NCBI GenBank assembly: GCA_025738555.1
Contig: JAOVFP010000003.1
Span: 1,426,001 to 1,490,000, forward strand
DNA from: Cyathus striatus
Taxonomy: Eukaryota > Basidiomycota > Agaricomycetes > Agaricales > Nidulariaceae
Length of the DNA stretch: 64,000 nt
Reading direction: 5' to 3'
Made by a program: the position numbers and the translations under genes. Shown piece after piece: positions 47,154 to 59,149 of this stretch; position 1 is the stretch's first letter, and every line of letters starts with the position of its first letter. The notes beneath the pieces were generated by a model. The model was given only the letters and a program-made list of their open reading frames with translations, made no database searches and was not told the DNA's origin.

Positions 47154-50100
47154 TTATATTCCAAAATGAACAAATGGAACCCAATCCCATGACATAACAT
47201 GTTTATCTTTCCCTTTCCAATTATTTCTATATTTTCTAGTACTCTGCTGGAGTGCCCATGCTGCCTTTGAACTGTCTAATTCATACTTACCATTCACTGG
47301 TTCAAGTAAGCATTTATAGAATTCTTGTGAGATCTCTGGTGCACAAGCATCACTAATACTCCACATGCTTGCCACAATACTTCTATACCCTGCATTTAAC
47401 ATTACTGCAGAAAGATGTATTGCTTCATTAGGAAAATTTAGGTCACCTTTTCCAGTCTCACATGCAGAAAGGAATGCAAAGTCTGCTTCCAGAATGTCCA
47501 TATCCATTATATTTGATATTGTAATAGAACCATCATGAAGATGAAATGCACTGCCCATTGGATTAGCATAGCATTGTGTACCATGACAGGCTAAATGAAT
47601 CCAACTATGGGTGCACATTGCCTGAGATACTGCTTCCACAGTAGCAGTTTCTCCCTCAAGTGTTAGAATACCAATCTCAGATTGATTGAAGATATTTTTT
47701 ATGTTCTCAACCTCCTTCTTTGTGTTTGGAATAGATGGCATTCCTGGGGTATTTGCTTGACTAGCTGCCACCATTCCATTTAATCTGGTAGTGACTGACT
47801 TCCTTATGATTTGACCAAGGACACTCAGTGTTGTAATATATGATGAAACCACATAATCAGATAGGACTGATCCAAGTGGTACATCAGAATCATAGTTTCC
47901 AGAAGCATGTATGGGGAGGAATGATAAGGGGCCTGTTGGACACCACCAAAGGCGATCAGTGGGATTTTCTATTGGCTTTTTCAATGTCATAAGTCAGCCA
48001 GTATAGCATATATATAAATACGAATTAACACACCTTGAGCTCTAATGCTTTTAAGATTGGGTTCACAATGAGCTTCCACAGCTCCCCAAGAATGATCTTC
48101 ATACCACTAATCAAGTTGGACTCATTGTAAGCCAATCTTCCTGACCTTTCATTGTTGTTATTCTCCCCCCCCCTTAAGTTTTGTACTTTCCAATATTCTA
48201 GTTCTGCCTTAAGTGTAAGAGCTTTTCTATATGATATTTGAGAAAGGGAGACATTGAAAATTTTCATTGTATCTGTGGAGTTCTCATATTTCTTTTTGAG
48301 CACCACTGCATCACATCCCTTCTCATGTATGTGAAGGATGACCACAGTCCCATTAAAGGGAACATATGATTTAATCTCTTCATATTCAATAGGCTTCATA
48401 AAATTATCTAATCCAGGAAAGCCTCTTATTTCATTCATTGCCTTTTGAAAATGCTCAAGCATGTCTTGTTCTGTAAGGTCCTCTCCTAAAAATTTATATC
48501 AGTGAAACTGTACTCAGATTTATATTCTTACCAACCAACACACCATTACTTTTCAATCCTCCTGCAATCAATGTTTCAGTCAGATTACCCAAAAGCTCAT
48601 TTGCATTGCCCACATTAATGGACATAAGATGTCTCCTAGCCATTTTCACCACAAAATGCGAGTTCAATACAACTGATCTTCCTTGTTCAAGCCACATGAA
48701 TACCTTGTCAATCCTTCCAAGAGATATTGCCAGTGTTGCAGCAGTTCTCACAAAATCTTGCACAATATTTAATTTCTCAGCTTGAGCCCGAAAATAAGTT
48801 GACTTGGAAAGTATAATGAGGGGCAACAGCTCAAAAATGTAATCAAAGTCATTAAGTTTCTGACCAGATTCATGTACCATACTCTTGGAAATTATATCTG
48901 CCCAGATTGTTACAGCTGTTCCTTTCAGAGTAAGGGTTTTTTCTGAAGTTGAAATAAATTCTTTGATAAGATAATGTGCCCTTTGTATATAATTCTCTTC
49001 TCTATTTTGATAAAAAATGCTCATCAAAGACTCTGTAACACACATCAGACTCATTAGACAATCTATGATATTTGGTGGCATGAGTTCAAAAGCTTTCTGT
49101 CTACCCTTTAGTGATTCTTCTAAATCAATCATATGTCCTAGCATATTAAAGTGCTTGGTCATATGGTTGCACATAGTGTTCAGCATTTGTGACAGAGAAA
49201 GGTTGGATTCAGAGGGTGCTCTAGGAAAGCCTATGCTCTGTGATAAAGTGCAAGATACTGCTTGTTTTTGAAATGCAATGCATTTGTCTAAATCAGTCAC
49301 TTCATTTAAGATGTCAAACCTTTGTGAATAATGCTTAGAAAGGGTAGATAATGTACTTGAATAGTTATTATCAGCAGGAGGGGTGACATGCAGAATTTTT
49401 AAAAAGATAGCAATGGCATCTTCTAAATCTGTTATGTTGCGGAGACGTGAGAATCTAATCATCAGAGCATATCCAAGCAAAGAGAGTGGTCTAAGAATAA
49501 TAGGATAACTGTCTGTGATGAATGAGATCCAATTTTGTAGAGTCTTTATTGTTTCATTTATGTCTTGAATCCTATTTGTGGTTTTGAATCTATCCCATAA
49601 TGAACCGACCAAGTGAATGAAAATCTCAGGAAAATATGGGTATTCTTGAGGTGCCGTATTGGCTGCATCCCTATATACACCAATTGCTTCATTTAAACCT
49701 TTGATATCATTGGTAATTTTGTATTCATTAATTAGGTTTTTACCAAAATTGATCTGGAAAATGGTAAATGTTGGTGATGTTGGTGACAAATTATGCAGAG
49801 CCCTTCGTTGCTCCAAAACTGCTTGATGGATATCCATGGGGTCCTTTGCAACTTCAAATCGCTTAGACAATGACTTGCCAAGAGTGCCTAACAATTCGGG
49901 AAGCTGAGGGTCACCTTCATGAGTCAAATTCACCGCATTCTGCAGGACATCAATTGCTTCATTTATATCACTTATCATGTGTGAGGTTTCAAATTGTACT
50001 AAAAGACAGCCTCCTAGTGACCAAAGAATTTTAGGCACCCAAGAATCTTCAGCTGGCACAAGGTGCAGAGCATATCTAATGGCACAAATGGTGACTTCAA

Positions 50101-50474
50101 GATCAATTGATAATTCCGAGCCTTCATATTTCCAGAATAAAGCACGGAATACCACCCACAGGAAAGTAATGTTAGGTTGTGTGCATTCAACATTAATAAT
50201 ATCGGATATCTTTTTGTAGATTTCTACAGCTTGATTTGTGTGCTCTGGGCTCCATGTATTATTGATGAGCTGGAGTAGCAGGTCACCAACTACATGATAT
50301 GGTGCTGCTGATGTGGGCTCTTGATGCGAGTCTTCTACTATAAATATTTCCAGAGGGGATTTAGGATCTTAAGACATGTCAAAAATCGATTTTTATATGT
50401 GATATAATAAAATATAGCCCACCATCCATATATCTTTCCAGAGCAGCTACTAAGTTCTCGAGCATGAGATCCAT
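47154..50474 (-). CDS. TPR-CHAT protein (predicted caspase-like protease)
   Basis: Four exons, 50474-50423, 50367-48532, 48485-48034 and 47975-47154, total 3162 bases with all phases agreeing, giving 1053 residues. The start MDLMLENLVAALERYMDD was chosen because exon 1 then splices in frame through a GTGGGC donor. Residues about 60-620 are helical repeats of TPR type, such as INEAIDVLQNAVNLT and LEDAIAIFLKILH. The C-terminal CHAT domain has WWCPTGPLSFLPIHASG, the predicted catalytic His in HLACHG and the Cys in FLSACETG, then ASMWSISDACAPE. CHAT proteins are clan CD cysteine proteases related to caspases and separase; TPR-CHAT fusions are common in Agaricomycetes and known from bacterial defence (type III-E CRISPR partner). 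Substrate unknown. It remains open in a CpG-poor zone packed with repeats. Confidence 0.9.
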
Positions 50475-50479
50475 GATGT

Positions 50480-52470
50480 AACTTTAAAAGTAATTTGAAT
50501 GTTTAGTAATGAGAAGAGTGACTTGTGAACTGGAACTTGGTTTCCTGAGCGGCTATTTCAAAGTGAGACTATAAACGAGGTGGGTATGAAAATGAGAAGT
50601 GGATGTCAGCGTGAGTGTACTTATACTGTCTGCTGAGGTCACAGCAATACATTTAGAAGGAAGCAGATTGCTGTAAACCCTGGGTGTATTCAACAGGAAG
50701 CTTGCTAAATATACTTTATGATCATACTGAATGATAATCGGAATGCAGTTCTTCATAGCATTCATTGCCTTCCCATATACACTTAACAGCATCGATATTT
50801 TCAATGAATGATGGTCGGCGTGACAGTTAAATCCTGCTGAGCTGAAACTAGCTGCTAGTAACTATAAAAACCTTGCGTGACGAAGCTCAAAGTAAGTAGC
50901 TGAGAGCCCTACCAGCCCCTGCCTATGAAGACATCAAGGGAATATACGATAAATATATGTTTCATAAACCCTGACCCGAACGGATGGTAGTATATATAAC
51001 AGCTCTTAACAGCAAGTAATTTGTACCCGGGAATCATGAATGGCATTAAAATATACGAAAATGGGTGCTCATAACAGCTTAATACAGCACCTCAAAAGAA
51101 GGGAATGGAAGCAACTCTATGCACTTTATACCATGCTATACCAGGTGTAAACGTAGCTCTTGTATCCATAATATAATCATTAAGAGACATCCACGTGTAG
51201 GATGCACTGCTATCTATAATTATTCTCTGAGGATGTCTTAGGTCTGTACAATCATACGAGAGATAAAAACAAAAGGCGAAAAGAGAACGGGGGGAGACGA
51301 CATAGTGTACGATAAGGATACAGGATCAGAGTAACATATATGGAAGCTATGGAAAGGCGAGAGTGAGGGAGATAAAAGGGAAACACGACAATTAAATATG
51401 AACAAAGAGAGCGAGTGCAACATACAATGATTAGGAACGGAACTGAGAGCTCCCTATCGAGACAGGTTAGGTTAAGATTTGGTTTGCAATTTTAAGGGGC
51501 GTGGTGAGCATGCTCATAGCCTGTACGTGAATGTTGAGCAACCGTTCGAGAGTTCAAATTGTTTTATGGGTGGTAGGCCTATAGATAGGTAATGCTAAGC
51601 GTAGAGAGCGACAAACAATCACCAGTGAACGATGCTCTATTGGCCTTCTGAAGTGTCTATGCAATGAGTTTTCACATAGGTACAGGCAATGCCGGAGTAA
51701 CATTCGTGTGGGAGTTGAAGGAGTAAGGGTGAGCACAGAGAGAAGACATTGGATAATCAAGGTTTGGAGGGCGTAGTCGGCTGATAGGTCATAGTCATTT
51801 ATCCTACCCACGATATCAGCTCTTCTACTCCAACATATCATAACAATGGTTTACACACCATAAATTAAACAGCCCCATATTTACTCAACATCCATTCACC
51901 CCTCAAGGCATCAAACCTCTACAATCCGGGATAACATCCAATTACTGGATTGAGGGCTCGGTATTAGTGACTAGGCCCGTGCGCTAGATGGACATGTAGC
52001 TATTGTGTGAGTAGAATGGGGAAGGTAAAGTGACTTCACTGGGTTTCTGCAACTATTTGGACATAGTTACTGTAGAATTATATTACCTATTCAAATGTCA
52101 CAATAATCATTCCATGCCGCCTCCACATATGCTTTTGGATATGTTACTATACCTATTATGTATTTTACTGACAATGTGCTACAGTTGATTTTATGTATTT
52201 AAGTAGTTTACAATGTACCATAAATACTTATCCATTTGCCTCTGGCTTCCTTCCCCTGCGTGCTTTGAGGCCAAATGTAACATTGTTGTCGTTGATGCGT
52301 CGTTTATTTCAACAGTTACGTGCGTATTGGGTGCGGGGGGAGGAGAGAGCAGAGAGGGCTTATCTAGAAGAAAGGAACAGAGAAACGCGTGAGTCGGGAC
52401 AGACGTGGTCATGGGAATTTGGAAGGCGAGCAGGTTCTCATGTGATTCACATAATTGGACAGGTTGATTC
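50480..52470. other. CpG-richer interval upstream of the CHAT gene
   Basis: Contains short frames (for example 51841-51554 minus and 52412-52191 minus) with no recognised domain. The text CCATAACAAYGGTTTA...CACC near 51837-51860 recurs near 58175-58200, so the two places share a repeat boundary. The promoter of the CHAT gene must lie in the first part. Confidence 0.35.
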
Positions 52471-53181
52471 GTGAACTCGGAGCCTAGACTGGTAGCCGGT
52501 CGTTATCGTGAGACTACGTTCACGTGATATGAATGATTGTATCGTGTCGATATACCAACCGGTCCAACTCATCGAATTTAGGAGGGGTAAAAGTTATCGG
52601 CGTTAAGACCTTTTGGGCTTCAAAAATTGCCTTTTTAGGATTTTCAAGTCCTCGCAGGTATGCATCATCCCCTCATCGTCTTTCATATTTATTGTGTTTC
52701 CCTTCAGCTTTGCACTTTGTATCCTCTATTTCGAATAGTATTATAATTTTTACAATTATCTGAACCACTACCATGTCTAAGAACCAAGGTATAGCCCATG
52801 TAGCATCCCTTGCCCCCACCAGCCAACCAAGCAGCACCTCCAACAATCCAATTCCACCATCTTCCCTCTATTCTGTGCACATTCCAACATTTTGAAGCAC
52901 CCAATCCCTCAAATCTACCATATTTAGAGGCCATAGAAAGGAGTTGTCGCGCTTTCAGCTGTTCGTGGGACCGTGTGATGCTGTTCAGTGTTGACTTTTG
53001 AGGGCATGCCTGAATCTTGAGTGCTATCCGTTGACCATGGAGACTAATGCAGCGTATTCTGCACAGCGAGTGGTATTGACATGTACACGTAGCCAATAAA
53101 TGGTAGAGTTGAGGAGCCTTCGGGATGGAGTAATGGAAGGGAGGACGACAGGTAAGATGAAAGACGCGTTGCGCACGAGCC

Positions 53182-54360
53182 AGGCTCCTAAAACCATCCT
53201 CTCGCCTCGCTCGAATGGCCTTACATAAGAGAGAGCTACAAGAACAAACAAAACGTAGCGGCCAAACTCGCGAGGGAGAGGCTGGCAAACATTATGACCG
53301 GGGATCTCGGTATGTGACAATACCTCGGGAGCCACTCGTAAGAAATACCTCGCTTATAAAAAATGTCCAACTTCACACGGCAATAAACTAATATAATATT
53401 GAGACCCTATGATGTGATTGATACAGGGTACTGGAGATTGGAATGGACCATAAAATGGAATCTTATCCGATATAAGGTATCGTAGTGCTCCAAGGCTAAG
53501 GTATTGCTTTCGAAAGCTTGCCCATTGGCTGACACAATGGCCTTCGTCGAATATAAAGTTGAGTATTTTCTTTACAACGTGCGCTTTCTTCCACATTTCT
53601 TCAAATGCCGGGTGATCCATTAGAATCTCAGGGTTTATAACAACTACCTGGTATATACCAGCTTCAATATCCTTACGTGTATATGTGTCAGCAGCATGTA
53701 TTGTATAAACCATGGTAAATTTATACTCCTGGAATTGATACTTTCACGCATAACTGAAATTGCTGTGATTCCCAGTTTCTCCAAGATCTCCACATTCTGT
53801 TTTCTGAGAAGGTTTAAGGGTGTTACAACAATGGTTACCTTATTTTGTCCGTCCTTCTCGGCCATCAACAGTGGGATCCAGAATGTCATTGTCTTCCCAG
53901 CACCTGTAACTAGACAAACAATAATGTCCTTTCCAGAATACAGAGCCATTGCAATCCTGACTTGTATCCAGCAAGGTCGTACCCCAAGTCTTGTCTGAGC
54001 CAGTTGGAATACATCTTGGAATGTCCATATCTGTGCTTGAGTTCCAGACATTGAGCGATAGGAGAGTTCTCCTATAATAGCTTATGGTATTACTGCTAAA
54101 ACGAGCCTCTTCGATTGCCACATGCCTCATCATCAAATCCTATGGAAGCGAGAATTTATTGCCGTGTGAAGTTGGACATTTTTTATAAGCGAGGTATTTC
54201 TTACGAGTGGCTCCCGAGGTATTGTCACATACCGAGATCCCCGGTCATAATGTTTGCCAGCCTCTCCCTCGCGAGTTTGGCCGCTACGTTTTGTTTGTTC
54301 TTGTAGCTCTCTCTTATGTAAGGCCATTCGAGCGAGGCGAGAGGATGGTTTTAGGAGCCT
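53182..54360. mobile_element. MULE-like element (inner, nested) carrying a RecQ fragment
   Basis: Inverted ends of 206 bases each (53182-53387, 54155-54360) are nearly identical, starting AGGCTCCTAAAACCATCC. The 11-base sequence GCGCACGAGCC flanks it (53171-53181 and 54361-54371). Between the ends lie 767 bases, nearly all of it helicase coding sequence on the minus strand. Gene-fragment capture between MULE ends is the Pack-MULE pattern described in plants; its presence here is inference. Confidence 0.88.
53395..54140 (-). pseudogene. RecQ-like DEAH/DEGH helicase fragment
   Basis: Minus strand, two frames: the first (about 54051-53700) has DVFQLAQTRLGVRPCWIQ, the Walker A-like TGAGKTMTFW and VTPLNLLRKQN. 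The second (53713-53400) has VVVINPEILMDHP and the motif II region NFIFDEGHCVSQWA, then RYLISDKIPF. These are motifs 0, I, Ia and II of the first RecQ core domain. The second core domain, RQC and HRDC regions are absent. Motif II reads DEGH rather than DEAH. It is confined between the ends of the inner MULE-like element. RecQ-like genes of this type are highly amplified in many Agaricomycetes. Not functional as it stands. Confidence 0.85.
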
Positions 54361-54562
54361 GCGCACGAGCCTGAGATGGGAAAGTACGGCTCTATCCGAA
54401 AACCCAAAAAAGGAGATTTTTTGAACCCTTAACGCCGATAACTTTTACCCCTCCTAAATTCGACGAGTTGGACCGGTCGGTATATCGACACGATACAATC
54501 GTTCATATCACGTGAACGTAGTCTCACGATACCGACCGGCTACCGGTCTACTCGGAGCCATC

Positions 54563-54763
54563 ATGGCCACCTCTCTCCGCCGTCCTTGTCACACTACATA
54601 CGAAACCGCGCCCTATATCCGTACCTTTCCCTTCCCCTCCGCCCCTTCCTTGGTGCATGTTATAAGGCCGGAGATCAAGCTTTGGGGGTCTACTTACAAA
54701 GTTCACCCGGTCGATATTGGCAAGCTTGCGAATGAGACTGAGGGAGTCGCGCTTCGAGGGTGA
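54563..54763 (+). CDS. Small hypothetical ORF just after the MULE-like insertion
   Basis: A 66-codon frame starting MATSLRRPCHTTYE and ending EGVALRG. Codon third positions are GC-rich like the neighbouring BRCT gene, suggesting real coding sequence, perhaps an exon of a gene disrupted by the outer MULE-like element ending 12 bases upstream. No domain recognised. Confidence 0.35.
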   Translation: MATSLRRPCHTTYETAPYIRTFPFPSAPSLVHVIRPEIKLWGSTYKVHPVDIGKLANETEGVALRG

Positions 54764-54769
54764 TTAGGG

Positions 54770-55250
54770 TTGATGTAGGGGAGGATGCTGGCAAGAACGA
54801 GACGAAGATGAAGACGAAGGTTGGTTCGTTTTATCTTTTTATATTTCCTCCACTGTTGTAACAATCAGTTGCTCTACCCTTGTTCACCACCTTCGTCTGT
54901 TCTACTCCACCCCTCATCTGTTCTACCCTCGTCCTACATCCCTTCGTTACTCTTTCTTTCCCCTCCTTGCTCCCATTTCCCTCTCCTCTTCCCTCCCTCT
55001 TCGTCTGTCTACTTTCATTCATCACCGGCTCCCGGCGTCATCTCTCAACACGAGCGCTAACTCCTTCATCTCACAGAACAAACTGCCACCCTCCAAATAC
55101 GACGCGTCACACCTTTCATTGATTCTTCTTCCGTGATCCATGGCGCTTGATGACCGCAAGCGGTTCGCGCAGATGAAACGGCGTGGGTTTTAACACCCTG
55201 GCTTATATTCCCACCTCCGCGTCCGTTGGATGTATGTTAGCATCTGGAGT
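54770..55250. other. Pyrimidine-rich interval before the BRCT gene
   Basis: 54880-55020 is C/T-rich (CCCTCCTT words). No gene supported. Confidence 0.35.
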
Positions 55251-55254
55251 CTAG

Positions 55255-56857
55255 GCTACTAGCCGTTCCACGAGTCGGCTGTCTTCTTCTCTCCATCGCC
55301 CAATGTCGACATATTCACCGATATCGTCTTTTTCCTCTCCACGACCTACCCACCAATACGTGTCGAGTAACTGCGACACGTTCTACTAGCGCATGGAGCC
55401 ACCGAGGCCAGTACTGCGTGTGATGTCAAGTTAACCGAGCTATTTCGGAGTCGTGGATGTTTGAGGGTGGATGGATATGCAGAGGGAGGGGGTCGTTGTT
55501 GTTACGGTATGTTTCACGAGATTTTTGAGGTGTGGAGAGTGACTGATAAGGAGAGTAGGATTAATGGGCCGAGAGATCAGTTATACTCTCCAAACCACAA
55601 CCGTACGTCTTACCCCTTCTCCCTCCTCCCTCCTATCTAAATTTGCACCAGACACCAATACTACTCGACCCACCCAACGAAGATATTCTCCGGCGTAATC
55701 GGAACATCCGCCAACCTCCCCTCATCCGATATCGAAGTACTCTCCGCAGGTCTCAGTGCCATAGGCAGACAATGGCGTCCTGCCCTCACGTGCGAAATAA
55801 CACACCTCTTTTCTCTCTCCCCGGCTGGGGAGAAGTATAGCACGGCGATGCAGATTAGGAGTATTAAGGTCGTTGTACCGCATTGGTTTGACGATTGTAT
55901 TAGGTTGGGCATGAGGGTTCCTGATGGGACGTATGAGTGGCCTCATCCGGTGGTGGCGCTGGTTGATGTTGAGGCTGCTGCCAGTGAACGTAAACTCAAG
56001 GTCAAGGATAAAGAGGGAGAGGGTGGGGGAATGTTAAGTATCGCAGTGAAATATACGCCGACTTGCGCGCTCCTTCGTCTACCCTCCCTCCTCCCCCTTC
56101 ACCACCCGAGGAGGAGATGCAAGTGGAAGTGTGGAACGAGGATTATGCTTTCGTATACTCTTGAGCTGGGTGGCTCTCGGCGCCACGCTATCGAAGCGGG
56201 CATTTTTCGCACTGGGGGCGTTATTGTGCGCATTGAGGATGGGGATGAGGTGCCTGGGTTTGCGGGTGAAGACGGGGAGGAGAAGGTGAGAGATCGGAGG
56301 GAGGTGAGAGCTTTGGATGAAAAAGGGGGGGAGGGGGTGGATCTGTATGTTACGAGGTGGAGAGCTGGACGGGGATATTCTAAGGTCTATTTTCCTTCTT
56401 TTGTTTTTTGTTTTTGGGGAGATGTTGATGAGATATGGTTGGTTGTAGACTTATGCGTTGGGAAAGACGATCGAAACGTTGGCTTGGTTGTTCCATGTTC
56501 AGGCTTCGGGGGTGCTTACATCCCCTCTTGACCAGCTTTTGCATTATCCAGTGCTAAGAAGGGAGATTCCGGGGTTGAAGGGACATGTAAGCTCTTTTCC
56601 TTTCTCTCTAGTATTTTTCTCTTTCGTTGCCTCTCAATGTTCTTGGTCAACGTGGCGTGCGCTGACCCCGTTATCGCCCCCTGCTCTCTCTTTCCTCTTC
56701 AATGTGGGTACTGATGCTGACGCTGTTGTAGGAGATAACGTTGACGAATTATACGAGCGAAGCGAGGGAATATTTGAAGAAACTTATTACGGCCATGGGT
56801 GCTACGTTTACGCCTAGTATGACGGGGAAGAATACGGTTTTGATCGCTGCTTTGCAC
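55255..56857 (+). pseudogene. Rtt107-like multi-BRCT gene, best-preserved copy, truncated
   Basis: Segments in order: an N-terminal BRCT-like part (PFHESAVFFSPSPNVDIFTD, HVLLAHGATEA) with an in-frame TAA at 55368-55370 where the 26.5 kb copy has Gln; an exon about 55661-56384 open throughout, with HQYYSTHPTKIFSGVIGTSA, SLSPAGEKYSTAMQIRSIKV and the BRCT hallmark VVPHWFDDC. Exons 56449-56586 (TYALGKTIETLAWLFHVQAS) and 56732-56857 (EITLTNYTSEAREYLKKLIT, GATFTPSMTGKNTVLIAA) follow through standard GT-AG introns. Rtt107/Brc1 proteins use BRCT repeats to bind phosphorylated histone H2A at damaged forks; the link is by family resemblance. After 56857 the expected third and fourth BRCT parts are missing, so it is truncated. 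CpG is well kept. Confidence 0.78.
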
Positions 56858-56869
56858 GTTACCATCTCG

Positions 56870-58340
56870 TCTTACACTTACACTTGCATTTGCGCTTCCC
56901 GTACCTTTATTCTCACTCCTACGACTACTCTTCTCGCACCGCACCCTACCCTGCCCGTTCCCTGGGTCTTCATTAATTTGAAAGCCTTTGCGATTGGAGC
57001 GTCTTCAAGAACTTGCTGAAACGAACTGGGATTTAAACATCGATATACGGAAAATGAACGGCGTGCATGATTCCCCAATGTTCTCATTTCAGTCTGATGT
57101 AACCGAACCCGATGCAAGCTATGGGATAGTAACGTCATGTGCACTATACGAAACGCTGACACCAATTCAGCCGTAGGTCATGGTTAAAATATATGATGTT
57201 CCGCTTCTACACAGGTTAGCCATAGCGGTAGCATCCTCCAGCGAAGCTATATGACCATTCTCAGTCATTCTACATTCACAACACCGATAAATTGCTAAAA
57301 CCATCCCTTCCTCCAAATCTCCTCGAACATAATTGAGGTTGCGCGTCATATGGAAGACATCAGCGAGCAGTGTTTCGATAGTGGACAAAATTCTAGCAGC
57401 TAAGGAAAAAGACATGGGCGTCAGGTGGCGGAGGTTTGATTATAATTTAATGCTAACACTTAAAGACGATAAATGAATGACGATGACATTCCTTCAATCA
57501 ACCAAGACCAGGTACTAAAGCAGTCTCCAAAAGGCATTCACGATGAGCAAGGTACTCTGCGCCAAGGAAGGTATGTAGAGTGTTGAATCTTAAAATATAA
57601 AGATCATCGGTCCCTCTATAGCGGAAACTCAGCCTATTGGCCTCGATACCACACCATTCAGAGGTGAGCGAGGGTGAGAGTGAACCGATCCGAGAACCAT
57701 GTGTGAGATGTGGTGGTAGGGTCAGAAAGCCAGAGACGTTGGATAAGGTGGTAGAGTCCTTCATATCCTCACCCTACACGAGATGGACGAAGTGCACGCA
57801 TCCCCTTCGCTGTATGTTCATCCTCCTTCTATTTGAAAGCGATACCTCGATATACAGCTAACAAGGGTCCGCAATGTCGAGGGTCCACATCCAACTCATC
57901 GCACACGTCCCTACGCTGGTAGCTTTCCTACTCTTCTTTTCAATCCCGAGTACCCCTCCCTTCACCCGCATCCCCCACGCTCTGTACAACCAATCCGCCT
58001 TCTCGATCGCACGTCGTCCTCCTTGTTCCCTTCGACGTCCTCGTCCCACACGTTCTCCTCATCCCCCACATCCCATCATTCTTAGCCTCATCTTCACTCC
58101 TACATCCTCTTCATCCCAAACCTCGTTCCGCAGCTAATCCTGCCGTCAAAGCTTCACCCTGAGCTATTCCACCATACCATAACAACGGTTTAAGCACCAA
58201 AAATTATACAGCTACCCACCACCCCTCAAGGCCTTAAACCTATCGAATCATTTGTATTTTTAATGAGACAAATTTGGATGATATTACGATAGGCCGCAGA
58301 TACTTTCAGATATCATTATAAGACACTAGATGGTATTTCT
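56870..58340. other. Interval with short unassigned frames
   Basis: Minus-strand frames at 57415-57167 and 57764-57498 and a plus-strand one at 57874-58137 (hydrophobic start, then Arg/Pro/Ser-rich) have coding-like composition but no recognised domain. They could be exons of one damaged minus-strand gene. Confidence 0.3.
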
Positions 58341-58351
58341 GAGGAAAACTA

Positions 58352-58981
58352 CTGGATCATTTCGACCGATTGTTCGGTCACGCGTCCCGAGGAGCACCGA
58401 ACAAAGGTTCAGTGAAACAAAAAAAGGCCAAAATTAGACACAAAAAATCGGTTTTTTCATTATTAACTGTATGTACTGGATTTCTAATGTTCCTCCCAAG
58501 CTTCTGTAAAATACAGTGTTTTAAAAAAATTTCCTCTCCCCCTGCCTAAGTTCTGGAGTTGTGTCAGTTAGTAATGTATCAACGTTGAAGTCCAAAAAAT
58601 GAGTCACGGCCAGTGGAGTTTTCGATGTGGTCCAATACCGCTGTCTTTAATCTGGCTTTCGATGTTATATCTCGTGTTGATTGGATAAAAATGACATACT
58701 GTACTTACCTCAAATTCTATAAACAAAGTGTTTGTTGCATGTATTCTCTACTATTACTAGATAAATACTACTCATTGTTACAGTATTGGTATTGGTACTT
58801 ATTGTTTGTCAATTGTAGAAATACTTACTTGGTTCTGTTTTTAGCAAGTCCCATATTCGCTCTTAAAGGGTACGAACAAATTTGAATGGTGTCACGCACT
58901 AAAATAGGCCACGAACAGAACAATGAACTGAAAATTTCGGTCACACAAAATGTCAGCGAACAGTCGGTCGAAATGATCCAG
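58352..58981. mobile_element. TA-flanked MITE (Tc1/mariner-like)
   Basis: Inverted ends CTGGATCATTTCGACCGA followed by YTGTTCG are flanked by TA on both sides (58350-58351, 58982-58983). Length 630 bases, AT-rich interior, no transposase. TA duplication and size suggest a Tc1/mariner-type MITE; the superfamily assignment rests on the TA alone. Confidence 0.82.
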
Positions 58982-59149
58982 TAAGATGGGCTGACAAAAA
59001 AAATAAGTTTTTAGATATCCTTCGCTGCGCGTCACTACAGTCCTACTACAATCGTTATATTCTGCCAAATATTGCCACATCTAACGTGAGCGGACTAGCT
59101 AAGCGATACGACCACGCTCGATTACGTCCGGCCACGTTCACTCTTGTTA

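Larger units (their letters stand above)
52485..54550. mobile_element. MULE-like element (outer) with 123-base inverted ends
   Basis: 52485-52607 and 54428-54550 are inverted copies of 123 bases with few mismatches (TAGACYGGTAGCCGG at the tip). The 9-base sequence CTCGGAGCC flanks it directly (52476-52484 and 54551-54559). Long inverted ends with a 9-base duplication fit Mutator-like elements. It carries a second element and no transposase, so non-autonomous. Confidence 0.88.

Noticed and set aside
54820..55120. Secreted or membrane proteins from C/T-rich frames
   Set aside because: Simple pyrimidine sequence gives Ser/Pro/Phe/Leu runs in every plus frame.
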